DNA from: Cercopithifilaria johnstoni
Taxonomy: Eukaryota > Nematoda > Chromadorea > Rhabditida > Onchocercidae
Length of the DNA stretch: 64,000 nucleotides
Assembly (NCBI GenBank): GCA_916381525.1
Contig: CAKAEH010001249.1
Span: 1 to 64,000 of the forward strand
Direction of reading: 5' to 3'
In this document: positions 50,542-62,759 of the stretch, piece by piece
How the letters are laid out: each line of letters opens with the position of its first letter
How positions within the stretch are numbered: the stretch's first letter is position 1
The notes under the pieces: model-generated
Seen by the model: the letters and a program-made list of their open reading frames with translations, nothing else
Database searches by the model: none
What the model was told of the DNA's origin: nothing
Made by a program: the position numbers and the translations under genes

Positions 50542-51441
50542 TCATTTTCCAATAATAAGTTGAATATTCTGTTCGATATTTTTATTAAAATTTTTAATGA
50601 AATCACGATAGATTAAATCAGCTCCTTTAACTAATGGTATCAATAAATAAATGGTAATAATAATTTTAATCGACCAATATACTGTCCAATATTTTAGATA
50701 ACGATGAAAAAATACATCCAATAATGCTAACCAACCAAAAACAATCCAATATCTGAATATTTGCATTATTTTTTTTCGTTGAAATAAATATGATAAGAGT
50801 CTTTCAAGAAATGATAAGATAGTGACAAGAAATGATAAGATATTGAATTTTCATATTTCAAGAATAATGACCAATTGTAAATTTTTGGAATTTCAAAAAT
50901 TACTAAACCTTTAGAAATTTTTAAATCAGTGGAAATTAAGAGAAGTTTTTTTTTTAAGGCTTGAAATCTGTACCTTATATTACCTCATACCTTATATACC
51001 TTATACTTATAATCTGTACCTTATATTTTTATTTTTTGAAAATTATAAAATTGGTCAAAAAAAGTATTATTCCATTGTTGCTAATTTACGACAATTCTTA
51101 GAGAGATTTAGTGAAATTTAATTTCATGCAATCAATGCCAAAAGACTACTCTAATAATAAACTATAAAGAAATGCCATCTATAATACTAATGAAGCATCA
51201 AATGCATCAATCAATTATTAACGATCAATATAATTGATCCGTTCAATTCTAGTTATTCCATCTAAATCTATCAGTCTAAATAATTAGGACTACCTGAATT
51301 TCCAGCAAAAGATCAAGTATTCGCCATAGCAGATGTGATTGCATGAATAAAGTAACTAATAACACTACGGAACTTAACTATAAAGTAATTATTGGTCATA
51401 TAAAATTGCCTATGATCTTTGCTCCTTTGAGATCATAAGAT

Positions 51442-51514
<73 letters not shown>

Positions 51515-52098
51515 ATACACATACACAAACACACAGACACTACTCCCGGTTAATATTCAAGGTTTCTTTACTTCAAATTAATTAGAGCAAAGGAACAAAT
51601 ATGGTAAATTGTGATAATTCAAAATGCTTAACAGATAAATTACTGCTATTAAGAAATTAAGTAAAATAAGATAAAGAAGAATTCATTTACCTAAGCCAAC
51701 TTCTACATGCATTAAGTCCACGATTTTCAAATGTAATATATGTTTTATACATAGGATATGCAATACCCTGAAAAGTTAAATAGATGAGTTAATGGAAAAA
51801 AATAAAAATTTCATGTTCTGAAAATTTTAATATCATCATAAAAAAGGAACTGAACTTTAAACAAAAGGAAGAATTTTATGAATACCATAATATAATATAG
51901 AAGTTTTGCCAAATCGCCACTTAGAATGTATAAAAAGTATGCTCCGATTAATATGTAAAATACTACCAAACGTGAAATGCCCAATTTATTCTCCACAAAT
52001 CTCCAGCTTAAATAAACTTCATTAAGTTTAATGAAAACTTTAAAAAAATTATGATTATTTTCTACAACTTCTAGCTCTACTAAATCGATCAGAAAAAA
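50542..52098 (-). CDS. REEP/DP1/Yop1 (TB2/HVA22) family ER membrane-shaping protein, 5' incomplete
   Basis: Family members form hairpins in tubular ER membrane and generate curvature. Exons on the minus strand: about 52098-51886, 51767-51691, 50752-50542; the last two junctions keep phase, giving at least 166 residues. The family pattern is clear: VENKLGISRLVVFYILIGA leads into the first hydrophobic hairpin, then GIAYPMYKTYITFENRG, then RYWIVFGWLALLDVFF, VYWSIKIIITIYLLIPLVKG and ADLIYRDFI. No ATG precedes the first exon in frame, so at least one 5' exon is missing. The start at 52098 follows a CTTCCAG acceptor but is a choice. A CA microsatellite lies in the last intron, and a 30-bp repeat lies directly upstream. 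The N-terminal layout suits the REEP5/6-Yop1 branch, but that is uncertain. Confidence 0.8.
51443..51540 (+). repeat. CA microsatellite in REEP-family intron
   Basis: About 33 uninterrupted CA units are followed by imperfect ATACAC and ACACAGAC units. Confidence 0.95.
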
Positions 52099-52104
52099 CT
52101 GGAA

Positions 52105-52380
52105 GTTTTTAAAAAGATCTGATAATTGTGTGAAGATTTCCAAAAGATCTGATAGTTATGTGAAGATCTCCAAAAGATCTGGTAGTTATATGAAAATCTC
52201 CATAAGATCTGGTAGTTATGTGAAGATCTCCAAAAGATCTGGTAGTTATATGAAGATCTCTAAAAGATCTAATAGTTATATGAAGATTTCTAAAAGATCT
52301 GGTAGTTATATGAAAATCTCCATAAGATCTGGTAATTATGTGAAGATTTCCAAAAGATCTGGTAGTTATATGAAAATCTT
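52105..52380. repeat. 30-bp (10-codon) tandem repeat, about nine copies
   Basis: Units read close to AAGATCTCCAAAAGATCTGG followed by TAGTTATATG. The period is 30, so the repeat translates to a 10-residue repeat (KISKRSGSYM) on the plus strand and stays open on the minus strand too. It sits immediately 5' of the first REEP-family exon found. I treat it as a minisatellite, because the plus-strand frame has no splice context. Confidence 0.9.
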
Positions 52381-52521
52381 CTCCCCTCTATACTTCAATT
52401 TCTTCACTAAAAAAAAACAGTGCAACAAATGCATCATCTCGAACCAATCATTCAACAGATTTTTATCAAAGTAAAATATAAAAATTATAAAATTCTAAGA
52501 TATGAAAATAACAAAATCGTG

Positions 52522-52789
52522 TTAATAGTTGTTGCATCGTATAAATGCATATACTTCCCAATCATTAAAGGTTACATCTATTAAAGTATCAAAATAAATT
52601 CGTCCATTTTTTTTCAAAAAATATTTAAATTTAATAGCTGCAAAATATCTGTTACCACTGATCGCATCGCCTATTATCGCTATCATAGAGATAATTGATC
52701 ACAATTGTATGAATGTTATCAGGTGTTAAATCCCACCAATACTGTACCAAAGTATCATTTGATGCGCGCGTAACAATCATATTTTTCAT
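52522..52789 (-). pseudogene. Two overlapping minus-strand ORFs in different frames, possibly one broken gene
   Basis: The upstream frame (52789-52652, 45 residues) starts MKNMIVTRASND and contains VQYWWDLTPDNIHT. The downstream frame (52686-52522, 54 residues) starts MIAIIGDAISGN and contains RYFAAIKFKYFLKKNGRIYF. Both have ordinary protein-like composition in an AT-rich background, and they overlap by 35 bases in different frames. No intron of normal size joins them. They may be one gene with a frameshift, exons of an unrecognised gene, or chance. I recognise neither. Confidence 0.3.
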
Positions 52790-53963
52790 TCCAAAAACTA
52801 GAATTTAAATTATTCCTTTGCAAAAAAAAGCAATATAAATCATGCAATTGAAATGATTTAAATTTTTCACAAATTATTTGAAGGATTATTTGATCGTTTA
52901 ACACATTTAAAGCTCAGTATAATGAACAGATTATATGATTAATATGACTGCATGTACGGATCTTTTTCCTCTCAACTTTCAAAACATGAATTAAAATCAT
53001 TTATAACCAATACTGCAATTTTAAAATAAAATTTCATATCAATTAGTCTTAATCTTCTGCAGCAATTAATCATCATCATCTGTTAGAGATGAAAAAAACC
53101 TGATTTAATTCTGTGTTAATAGGAAAACTAAACTATTCCAGTTTATTTCATTTTATCAGTTATCAGCTTTTCAACTTCTGCGAATTCGTTCTATTTATAT
53201 ATTAGTAATATCTTAATGCTATCAAACTCACACTGCAATATGAAATGCACCAAAAAAAACAGACTTTTCTCTCTCTTCCCTGTATCTTTTCTAGTTTTCA
53301 ACGATGTAGAAATTTTCCTCTTGTCAGTAAAAATTAAAGATTAAAAGATTCCGAAAAAAAATTTTAGGCTACAAAAATAAGATGAAATTTTTTATACATG
53401 AAAGATCGGAACTGTAGTCGGAAAGAAACGAAATTGTCCGCTGGCTGCATTGAGGCTAAAAATTAGCAGATCCATTTTTGATAGACAACAAAGTTAAGTC
53501 GTAACTAATTTAAGGCATGAATAAAATGAAAAATAAATAAATAAACTATTTCAAGATATTTCATAAGTTCACAGTAAATAATTCTAAAAAAATTCACTAG
53601 AGATGAAGCTTAACTGGATCCTGTCGAAAGGAGAAAACTAAGTACGATGAAAGTAAAGTTTTATAATCAACAAAAAACTAATCAAGACTTTTTGTTATGA
53701 AAAACAGCCCAGTTAGACCATTTAATTGAGAAGAGTGAAAAAGATTATGGTATAGAAAATGGGAAATTAATGAAGCATAATTAATAAAGTTCTTCAAGAA
53801 ATATCCCAAGGTGATAGTTTTTTCTGCTTTTGTAGATAAATATTTCTTAAAATTAACTTAACATTTCTATAGGAGAATAAACTAATACCAGAAATAGATT
53901 TAGGAATAATTTAATTTTGGATAAAAAAATTTTAATTAAACGAAAAGAAAGAACAAAATTTAC
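52790..53963. other. AT-rich spacer on the minus-strand side
   Basis: No supported exon, although introns of a gene starting near 54320 could pass through it. Confidence 0.5.
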
Positions 53964-54320
53964 ACTGGCAGAACCATTAGATGTTTCACCCTGTAGCATG
54001 GTATCCGGTGACAATGATCGTCTGTAAGGACTGATAGAACTTGTTGTAAATGTTGATTTGCTTGAATGGTTTGCTGTTACCAGTTTCTTATCTAAATCAC
54101 TTCTATCCATTTCAACTGCTGTTTTTAGTCTCTCATCGGAATCGGAAGATGGAAATGGTTGATGATGCTGGATGAGCTGCGAATTCTCAGATAATATTTT
54201 ATCATGCCTTCCTCCGTCAGTTGTTGTAACTGATTCTTTCTTCGGCATCCCTCCACGTGGGCCAACACATTTTTTAGCGATCAGCTTCTGTAAACTATTA
54301 TACTTGAAATGCTGTACCAT
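53964..54320 (-). CDS. Orphan Ser/Lys-rich coding exon of an unrecognised gene
   Basis: An open frame on the minus strand runs from ATG 54320 (MVQHFKYNSLQKLIAKKC) to a donor GTAAAT after 53964, giving 119 residues. The composition is polar and disordered, with VGPRGGMPKKES, HHQPFPSSDSDERL and a Ser-Pro patch SPYRRSLSPD. Codon use looks coding, unlike the flanks. An acceptor TTTACAG near 54292 could instead start the exon at KLIAKK. The next exon was not found. It could be the missing 5' exon of the REEP-family gene or a separate gene. No family is recognised. Confidence 0.5.
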
Positions 54321-55333
54321 ATCAGTATACCATATCAGAACAGTATAATTTAATGATAACTCTAAGTTAATTATAACAATAAAAACCATCATATTACAGC
54401 ATTAATTAATTGTCACTCTAAAAATAAATCGACCCTTCGTCTCGTAAATGATTGATTTCTCCTTTCTCGAAAATCTCCACAGGTATCAGCAAAAATGAAC
54501 CACAGGAAATCTCACAACAGAGGTAAAATTTTCACAAAAATACCATCCAATTCAATTCCATCTTTTCTCTAATCAACAAAAAATACACACCTTCAACATT
54601 TCCATTATTTAATCTTTACCCTAACCTAATATCAAAACTCTGCAGCTTATATACGACCGCCACCAGTCAAATAAATTGAATGAATCAATCGGCAAAACAA
54701 ATTTGTAAATTTAAAGAATAAAATTTACTTTTCGCGATAACAAATTGTTGAATGTGCTTCATTGATCAAATAATTTATTACAAGTCCAAGATGAAAAAGA
54801 GAAGAGCAAACATTCATTACCCGTATAGCTACAGAACAACAATCGATATTTGTATTGTCTGTTAATAATTTCAGTCATCATGATCAATTTCTCGAGGATA
54901 TTATGATAATAACATCATCAAATCATTCTATTTAATCTGCTCCATCAATCGCAAAATTCAGTTATAAAAATTGTCAAAGAGTGATTGTATTATTTGCTGG
55001 GAAATATTTCAAACCACATGTTAATATTATTGTTTAAACCATTGCTGCTTTTACATCACGATGAAGTATAATTGAATCAGGCTATTACATAGTTACGGCA
55101 AATTTTTTACACTTCACTTTTCATTCCTTTAAATATGTTCGTGCAGACAATAGAAATGCATATCGAAATACACCAATACACACGCATCCAGGACTGCAAG
55201 TAGACAGCTGTTTGAATTAGGAAATTAATATTATAATATAACAACTTTCCATTATTAAAATAACACCTATGATTTGCATGATACAATCAAGAGCCTCGCA
55301 TACAAAATTCAAACAAATTTTTTATCACGAAAA
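54321..55333. other. Intergenic region upstream of the orphan exon and downstream of BUD13
   Basis: About 1 kb of AT-rich DNA with no supported frame. It should contain the BUD13 3' UTR. Confidence 0.6.
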
Positions 55334-58300
55334 TTAGACTTCATATTTCGCAATATTTTCGTAATATTCGGTATGTTGAGCCACTTTTCGATTAGCCGTT
55401 TGAGATATTAGATCTTCAAAACCATTTGAACGATTTACTCCATCCCATCGATAACCTGGCGCAATGTTGAAACGATTCGGTGGCCAACTTCCCTTATATT
55501 TTGGATATGCTTAAAAAAAACAATAATGACTTCCTGGAAATTTTCAGCAGTTTTAAAAACTGAATGCGATTATAAGAGACAAATACATTTTGATATAGCT
55601 GGAAACAAAGCTTAAAACTAATACATTTCAAGAATGAAATCAGTATTAAAAATTGCAACAAGAAAGTTTTTTGTTAAGGATCGGGATTGAAAATTAATAT
55701 AGAAGCTGAGAATCTCTATCCCAAATGGTTTCCAAAAAATTAAATTCAAAACTCATACCAGTCCCACTTTTTATTTCTGCATTTTCCTTCTTCTTTTTTA
55801 CGTATTTATACATCGGATCTTTCTCGTGCAATTGCTGAAAAATACTTCCATTTTATTCAAGATTATTCATACACGCTACTACTGGTTGATATTCGAGGTT
55901 CTTTTCATCATTATTTTGCTTTAAATTAACTGAGGGAACAAATATGGTGATATCAAAAGATAAGAAATAATACGGCTAAAAACCTCCAGCCTCCAGCATG
56001 GGCAATACAAAGTTATATACTATTATTACTAAGTAATAAAAGAGAAATAATTTGTACCGTCGTCATTTCATTTTTATTGTTTTACTGCGCATATCAAAAT
56101 CTCCAGTATCCGCAGAAGAGGCTACAGCATTTCACCTCATATCAAGAAATAGACTACAGTGGTGTGAAGAGAGAAAATCGACAGGTAAACATTTTTCTAT
56201 CATTAAAAATACCTTTTTCAAATGTTCATTCATTGCTTTATCGTCAGCATGACGTGTAAAATCTTCTTGTGCCACTCGAGCCATTTCATTTAATTTTTGA
56301 GTTCGCTAAAACAAAAAGCTTTTAAAATTTGACCAAGAACTGATTCTAACTAAGATTTGTAGCATTCGCAGTCATATTCGAATGCGATAATAGAAAAAAT
56401 ATATACAACGCAAACCTCTTCTAATTGTCGCAAGCCTTTGTTCCAAATTTTATACTTCTCCTCTAATTCTTGTTGCTTTTTAGCTTCACGTTCCTTCTTT
56501 TCACGTTCTTTACCAGTTAATTTGGCACGACGAATAACTGCTGCATTTTTACCACTTGTGTATTCGTCCCAATTCTTGAGTAACTTCAAATAGCCGCTAT
56601 TTAACAATTTGAAAATTGAGATTTCAATTTCTGTTGAATTTCTTAATAAGTAAAAGAAACACAATGGAAACGAAAGAAAAAACGAAGCAAGCAATACCTA
56701 ACAATATTTTTGACATCACTGAAATATTCTATTTAAACCGTCTATTCCAACCTTTCGCTAATAAATCTGTCACTTTCTAAACATAGTACAGACAGCACTA
56801 AACAAAATTTCAACGACTATAATCAAAATTCTTACTTTTGTTTCGCCGTCCTGAAGTCGTTTCATTTCTTCTCGATGGGATTCCAGTGTTCTAAGACCAG
56901 TGCTTTTTCCAATCATCGGTTTAACATCATCGTCATCGTCATTTGTTTGATTGCATTTACTATGATGTGACGTCTTACTATCATCAAAAGAATCTTTTCG
57001 TCCTTGATGACCTGCAAAGTGTATCATGTTCATAAACAGAAATTGCCGTGAAAATTTTGATTTATGAAGTTTATTGCTTTCGCAAACAAAGATTGTTGGA
57101 AAGGCTTATTTTTGGTGAAAGATGAGTTCATTCTTCCTGACATTGTAAGATAATAATCGAAGAGTATCAAAAGTAGGAATGATTAGACGTTTAATTTGGG
57201 AGCAGTAAATTACACTGAAATAGATTCCTTCCGAATTGGGAGATGCTTGGTGAGCATTATTTATAACAAATAGTTAATTGGTTATCTTGTAGAGGAACTG
57301 ATGGTACAAAAAAACGATGACAAAGTCATTTGATAGAAAGATTAATGCTAAACACGAGGTCATTGGGTATGAATCATTAATGATATTCGTTCATAGTGGA
57401 TAGACAATAATACTGATGGTTAATAAAGAATTACTTGAATGTATAATAAATGAAGCCGATAATAAAAAGGAAGTTATTTGATATCAATTATATATATTAT
57501 TCTTAGAATAATGATAAAGATATTAAACAAGGGATATCAAATCATGTCTGAGAATATTTGAGGCAAAGGAATTCTCTAACATAAACAACAAGGACATATA
57601 GACACATCATTTATTCATACATTTTTATATTATGAAGTTATTTCGGTTTTCGACAGAAATTATTTACCCCCGTTCCCGCATAAATATAATGAAGCTAAAC
57701 TCCAAGTCAATTTTCAATCGAACAACACAAGAGATATCAAAGTAACTTAGGAGTGCAGGCTGTGAATTTTTGTTAGGATTAGGTAAAAATTCAAAATTTA
57801 TCGAATAGCAAATGCATCTTTTTTACAACTATTAAGATAGGTAAGGAAAATTATACTTACAGCAATATTACGAGTTATAACTATTTTCTTCATAGCAGTA
57901 ATAAACCCTGCCCTATCTGAATAAAGTGTTAGTAAATCCAGGGTATTAGCATCTAGATCGAATTCTGACTACACATTTTCATACAAGACAGCACAATCCG
58001 ACCGGCAAATATCGGGAATGTTTGACGAAATATCCTAAACAAATTGTGATTCAATACTTACCTTCACGACGTCTATGAAGTCTACTAGAACTTTTGTCTC
58101 GATCTTCTCCATAATGCTTTCGCCTTCGTTCAACGCTTTTGTCATATAGTGATGCATTAGAATCCCACTTATTTCCTTTATGTCGACAAGAGTCGACACT
58201 ACTACTTCGCCTCCGTTTTTGATGTTCATAATCCCCAAATTCTTTTCTACGGTTTGAAATTCCATGATAATCATCGTGTTTACGTGGTGGAGAAAGATCT

Positions 58301-60092
58301 GAGTCAGAATTATTTGTCGGTTGTCTGCGTCTTGGAGGTGAAACATCCGAATCATCGTCGTTAAAATTTCGAGTCGCGTAATTCGTTGGTCTTCTTGGAG
58401 GCGAGGCGTCTGAATCAAGTGGTTCATCCTTTATTTTCTGAACTGGAAAAGAAATATTTGAGTCGGCCTTGGTCTGTTTTGCAATTTTTTGATCAATAGA
58501 GCAATCCTTATTCTTGACTGAAGCACTTTCCCATACTTTTGAACTGGTAGTCGGAAGAGATATTTCATCTGGTACAACTGAAAAAGATATCCACAGTTGG
58601 GGGAATATTTAATTTGACAAAATATATGTCCCTAGTATCATCCAATGAGACCATCCTTATAATTCGCATTGTAAAGAAGTTAACGAATCAATAGCTGAAC
58701 GTTTTCGGTGTTCTAAGCAAAGTATCTATGGGGAACTGCGAATACTAGGACAAACTAAATCACCATCAAGTAAAATGAACCAAAGACAGTTTGAATAGAC
58801 AAATCCCATGTTGCATAAAATTTGAAATATCACTGTCGATTGGAAATATTACTATCAAGACAGCAAAAACAAACCATTTTCATCCGATGAAGAATCATGT
58901 CGTTTTCTTGGTGAATTTATTTCTGCTGGAAAAATGAAAAAATTAAGTCTCAGATACAATAATGAAAAATGCCGTTGGAAAAAGCCTTATAACTTTTCTG
59001 AATAAATGGAAAAAAAAAGGCAATTTCATGCAAAACCTAAAAATGAATCGAAAAGGCAATGAAAACGCCAAGAAAAAAAAGCGATTACTTTTGATCTCGA
59101 CAGCTTCAAATGCTGCAGGCTTGAACTTCGACAATGAATGTAGCTCTTTTACCTTTTCCAATACTTCAATCTTAAAATGAAGAATAATATTTACTGTGTA
59201 TCTGACATATCAAATTATCCTTTTGATCTACAACGTTGAAGGGAATTTGCGTTTCCGTTCTTGTCAAAGGGAACTAGTAACATAATACACCAACCATTCA
59301 TGACTGCAGAAGAATCTATAAAAGTCCTCTAGATTTAAAAATAAAGAGTCTAATTTATACATAAAGTTTTTCAGACAATTCAAAAATGGACGCCTACTCA
59401 CGAATTACTTGCCGCACAAAAGCGAGTGAAAGACGTTATTTAATCTGCAATCTGCGGATCCAACTAACATTTTTGCTGCTATCATCATCTGAAGAAGTTT
59501 GCTCGATACATGCTGCAACATCAGCGAAAGCATCGTCTTCATAAATTTTCAATCTGAAAATTACTTCTTAAACGTTTTGTCGAGTAAAGTATACCTGAAC
59601 TACATGAAATTAAGATTTAGTTCTAATCAAAGGATTGCATAACGATAAATATAATTCCTATTGATAAACTCGGAAAAAATCCCATAGATTTAGGATACTT
59701 TCAACAGCTCGGATAAAGTAATTATTGACTTTGTAAATAATAATTTACAATTACATCACTTCTCCGCAGTTAGAGAGACCACTGGGAATGAAAATAATTT
59801 TTTTGATTTTACCAACTAACGAATGAGAGGACTGAACCTTACCATTCTTCCCTCCTTACAGAAATCTAATAGATGGAAAATCAAACTTTTCCTTTGAACT
59901 AAAATCTGATTAAATTTTTTTTCCAAGACAACTTAATCTTAACATTTGCAAGATTTTTATCTGAAAGTAAACTACAACAAACCCAGTTTTCTTTCTTTTC
60001 TTCTTATGTTTCTTCGTTGATTTTTTGTCATCTCCGCCAAGGTATTTTTTGAGATATTCATCTCGTGCTTTCTTTGCAGCATCATCCATCAT
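55334..60092 (-). CDS. bud13: BUD13 homologue, subunit of the spliceosomal RES complex, 10 exons, 507 residues
   Basis: BUD13 acts in pre-mRNA retention and splicing with the SNU17/RBMX2 and PML1/SNIP1 partners. Exons on the minus strand: 60092-59983, 59553-59469, 59170-59089, 58925-58875, 58577-58062, 57011-56836, about 56574-56416, 56305-56213, 55834-55759, 55509-55334; phases join. The N-terminus (DEYLKKYLGGDDKK, then KHKKKRKK) matches the family start. Residues about 93-281 are disordered, with repeated SDxSPPRR-type motifs (DSDASPPRR, DSDVSPPRR, DSDLSPPRK). The C-terminal part has KSTGLRTLESHREEM, a Lys/Glu-rich helix ending YKIWNKGLRQLEE, EKDPMYKYVKKKK, and the signature PPNRFNIAPGYRWDGVNRSN. 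A TTTCAG lies one base before the start. Three acceptors end AAG. The start of the seventh exon is ambiguous (56574 or 56583). Confidence 0.93.
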
Positions 60093-60099
60093 ACTGAAA
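60093..60099 (-). promoter_or_regulatory. Probable spliced-leader trans-splice acceptor of BUD13
   Basis: On the minus strand, AATTTCAG is followed by a single T and then ATGATG. With no upstream exon apparent, this fits trans-splicing of a leader onto the mRNA, as is common for nematode genes. Confidence 0.5.
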
Positions 60100-60714
60100 T
60101 TCCTTATTACATTCGCAAAAACATCAGGAGGAAAACTAACAGTGTCGTATGTACAAAGAAAATAATAAAGATTAATAAAATGGTCTAAAAATCATGATTT
60201 ATGGAAAAAAAAATAGGTAATGAAAATTCAAAGGTGCATGAAACCTTCAAGTTCACTTTATAAACCTTATATTTATAAAATTTCACACTATGTTTAAAAT
60301 TACAATTCAATGAAATTGAACAGATATTTCAACAATCATGAAAACAGTAAAATAAACAAAGCATAATAATTTAAATTTATTAAAAATCCATTGTATTGGC
60401 AATACAACTGTTTACGATTTAATTATATAGATTATCTCCATTCACAATAATCTATTTAATTCATCAATTTATTATAAGTTTTAAAAACTATCCAGCTTCT
60501 TCTTTTAAATATTGCAATACACTGACACTTGAATTTTAATGTTAAAACTATGTTCAATGGACAGCAAATGGTGATGCTAACAGATGCCGCAGTGCAGCAA
60601 AAACAATTTAAGCAGTTCTTACCTTATCCACTCCAGATTCTCAATCCCTCAATAGTAAAAGATAAAGGATCAACATGAGCAAACAATAAACAATTCAAAA
60701 CTAATGTCAATAAA
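60100..60714. other. Spacer between DAD1 and BUD13
   Basis: About 0.6 kb separates the DAD1 stop from the BUD13 start on the same strand. No coding exon is supported. If the two genes are co-transcribed, this is the intercistronic region. Confidence 0.6.
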
Positions 60715-61930
60715 TCAACCTAAGAAGTTCGCAATCACAAGATGAAATATCACATGTGCAAAGATAAAGTCGGCGAAAGCACGTTCCGGAGAAATATGAG
60801 GAAAGAGTGGTTTATTTTCTGGATTAATTTGGATACGAAGGGATGCTGAAAAAAAACTTTTTAATTAATAGGTGTTTGAAGGACTTATTAGAAAAACAAG
60901 GAGAATAGAAAACTTCAGAAAAATACAACTAATTGAGAGGCATAATTCGCTGAACACAAATTCAACTTAGCTAATGGACATAGAAATAGGTAAATAAAAG
61001 AAAGACTTATAATTATATTTATTAATCAGCCTTCGTAAAATAAAAAGACAAACCTGCCAAGACAAAACAACCAACTGTCGATATAAAACCCGAGAGGAAC
61101 GAATTAAACGGAAATGTCCCAATAAGGACGCAGTAAACAAACCTGCAAATATATTAATCGAATGAATACACTTGTGAAGCAAAGTATAACAGTAATGGAT
61201 TAAAATAAACTGTCATTAAAGCGAAGCAATGCGATGTGTAAAAATAAACAAGTAGAAATAAAAGAAAGTATAAGATAATTCTCTAAATCAAATAGTAAAC
61301 GAAAAATTTATGTAGATGGCGCTTGTAAAAGTCAGCAAATATGAAAATCAGTAAATCAGTAAATATGAAAATAAAATTGTATCACACTCACATTTCAAAC
61401 AAAAATCAGGATAAAAGTACTGAAATTCAAATTTCTTTATTTAAAACGAAATAGTCGAATTTTGAAATCATGTGATAACTACTTTAATGCTATGCTAAAT
61501 TTATAATCAACAGTGATATCTTAGTGTACAACAGATTGTAAATCCTTCATCATGTATACAGGACGTGGTATTCCAGCTTACTCATGTAAAAAGATGAGTT
61601 AAATTTGTCGGAAGCCTATGAATTTTCCTTAATAGTTAAAGAAATGCCTTATTTACCAAGTACTACATTTACGAAGTATATGTGGCTTCTCTTGACTCTA
61701 TAAGCACAATGCCTTGCTTATCAAGAAAAATGTGAACACTCTTTAAAGATAAATAGGCATTGCCATTTGCAAGTTAAGTTTGAATTTATAGAAGTGACAT
61801 TAAATGTTACTTACTGGATAACTCCAGTGATGAAGACGTAGAACATGTAGGCATCGATAAGTTTTAGCTTTTTGGACGTTGTCCGCTGGTAGTCATCGAA
61901 AAAATTGGTCAATACTGTGAATAATCTCAT
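60715..61930 (-). CDS. dad-1: DAD1/OST2 subunit of oligosaccharyltransferase, 3 exons, 111 residues
   Basis: A small integral ER membrane subunit of the complex that transfers N-glycans to nascent proteins; its loss triggers apoptosis in animals. Exons on the minus strand: 61930-61815, 61142-61054, 60845-60715; phases join exactly. Length 111 compares with 113 in human. Features: KKLKLIDAYMFYVFITGVIQ (first helix), GTFPFNSFLSGFISTVGCF (second helix) and LRIQINPENK. SPERAFADFIFAHVIFHLVI and the conserved end ANFLG close the protein. The start is followed by the short cytosolic segment typical of the family. TTCCAG lies eight bases before the ATG, and the trans-splice site is inferred. Confidence 0.97.
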
Positions 61931-61938
61931 CGCCGATT

Positions 61939-61945
61939 ACTGGAA
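61939..61945 (-). promoter_or_regulatory. Probable trans-splice acceptor of DAD1
   Basis: On the minus strand, AATTCCAG precedes TAATCGGCG and then ATG. No upstream exon was seen, so leader trans-splicing is likely. Confidence 0.5.
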
Positions 61946-62723
61946 TTAACATAACATAAGGCTTTAACTTTTTTAAATATTCAATTACTTAGTATCATTC
62001 GTTTGCCCTTCAAGACATTACTATTTCTTTCCCGGAGAGAGAAAACATTTGGGATGGATACTGTTACCAATGATACTATTTTGCAGAAAATTGAACCCAG
62101 TAGAATAAGTACCGCTATTGTACATTGCAAAGGTCATAATTTGCCCAGCTGAAAAATGGTATCATATCATACGGCAATACGTCAGTATCATCAGTAACAG
62201 TTTTTGCATATCGAACTCAATGAACCTATCCGGACAGAAACCAAAACGAAAATAATGTTATGCCTGAAGAGAATCAGAGAAATGAGAATTTATGAAGCGA
62301 AGAATTTGCTACCGCAAAATTGAAAACATTTTCAAATACATTCACACCTTCTCACCTCCCTAACGCGCTAATTCATATGTGCACCTTTTTCACACACGCA
62401 CCATCGGTATATCCTAATCGGACGGTATATTTTGGCATGGTACTGGTGACTTGACAACTTGTAGTGTGAATATCTGTGATTTTGCGTATCGTAGATTTAA
62501 AAGTCACAAGGTTCAAATTGCAAAACTGCAAGCTATATCGATCTTAACAAAATTTTGAGACCTTAAAGCGGGAATTAACAGGTCACAGATTTAGTAAGAT
62601 AGAGGAACTTAATGAATGGTTTAGTAAGTCATTACATTGCAAATAAGACAGAGGAACTCGATGAATGATTCTTCATACATTGAGAAGGGGTGCTTCCTGC
62701 GTGTTTCTTACATCTATCTTTTC
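61940..62723. promoter_or_regulatory. Divergent intergenic region between DAD1 and the His-rich gene
   Basis: About 0.8 kb separates the two divergent starts. It is less AT-rich than most non-coding DNA here and should contain promoters for both directions. I cannot point to specific factor sites or a TATA box. Confidence 0.5.
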
Positions 62724-62759
62724 AGGGTTAGTAAATAATTCGGGAAGGGAAGCACTACC
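62724..62759 (+). promoter_or_regulatory. 5' UTR with likely trans-splice acceptor of the His-rich gene
   Basis: ATCTTTTCAG ends at 62724 and is followed by a 35-base leader and the ATG at 62760. Confidence 0.45.

Noticed and set aside
52130..52474. Plus-strand 114-residue protein with 10-residue KISKRSGSYM-type repeats
   Set aside because: The frame length is explained by the 30-bp minisatellite; there is no promoter, splice or homology support.
58035..58427. Minus-strand 130-residue frame in the BUD13 region
   Set aside because: It is out of frame with BUD13, whose own frame runs through the same exon with SDxSPPRR motifs.
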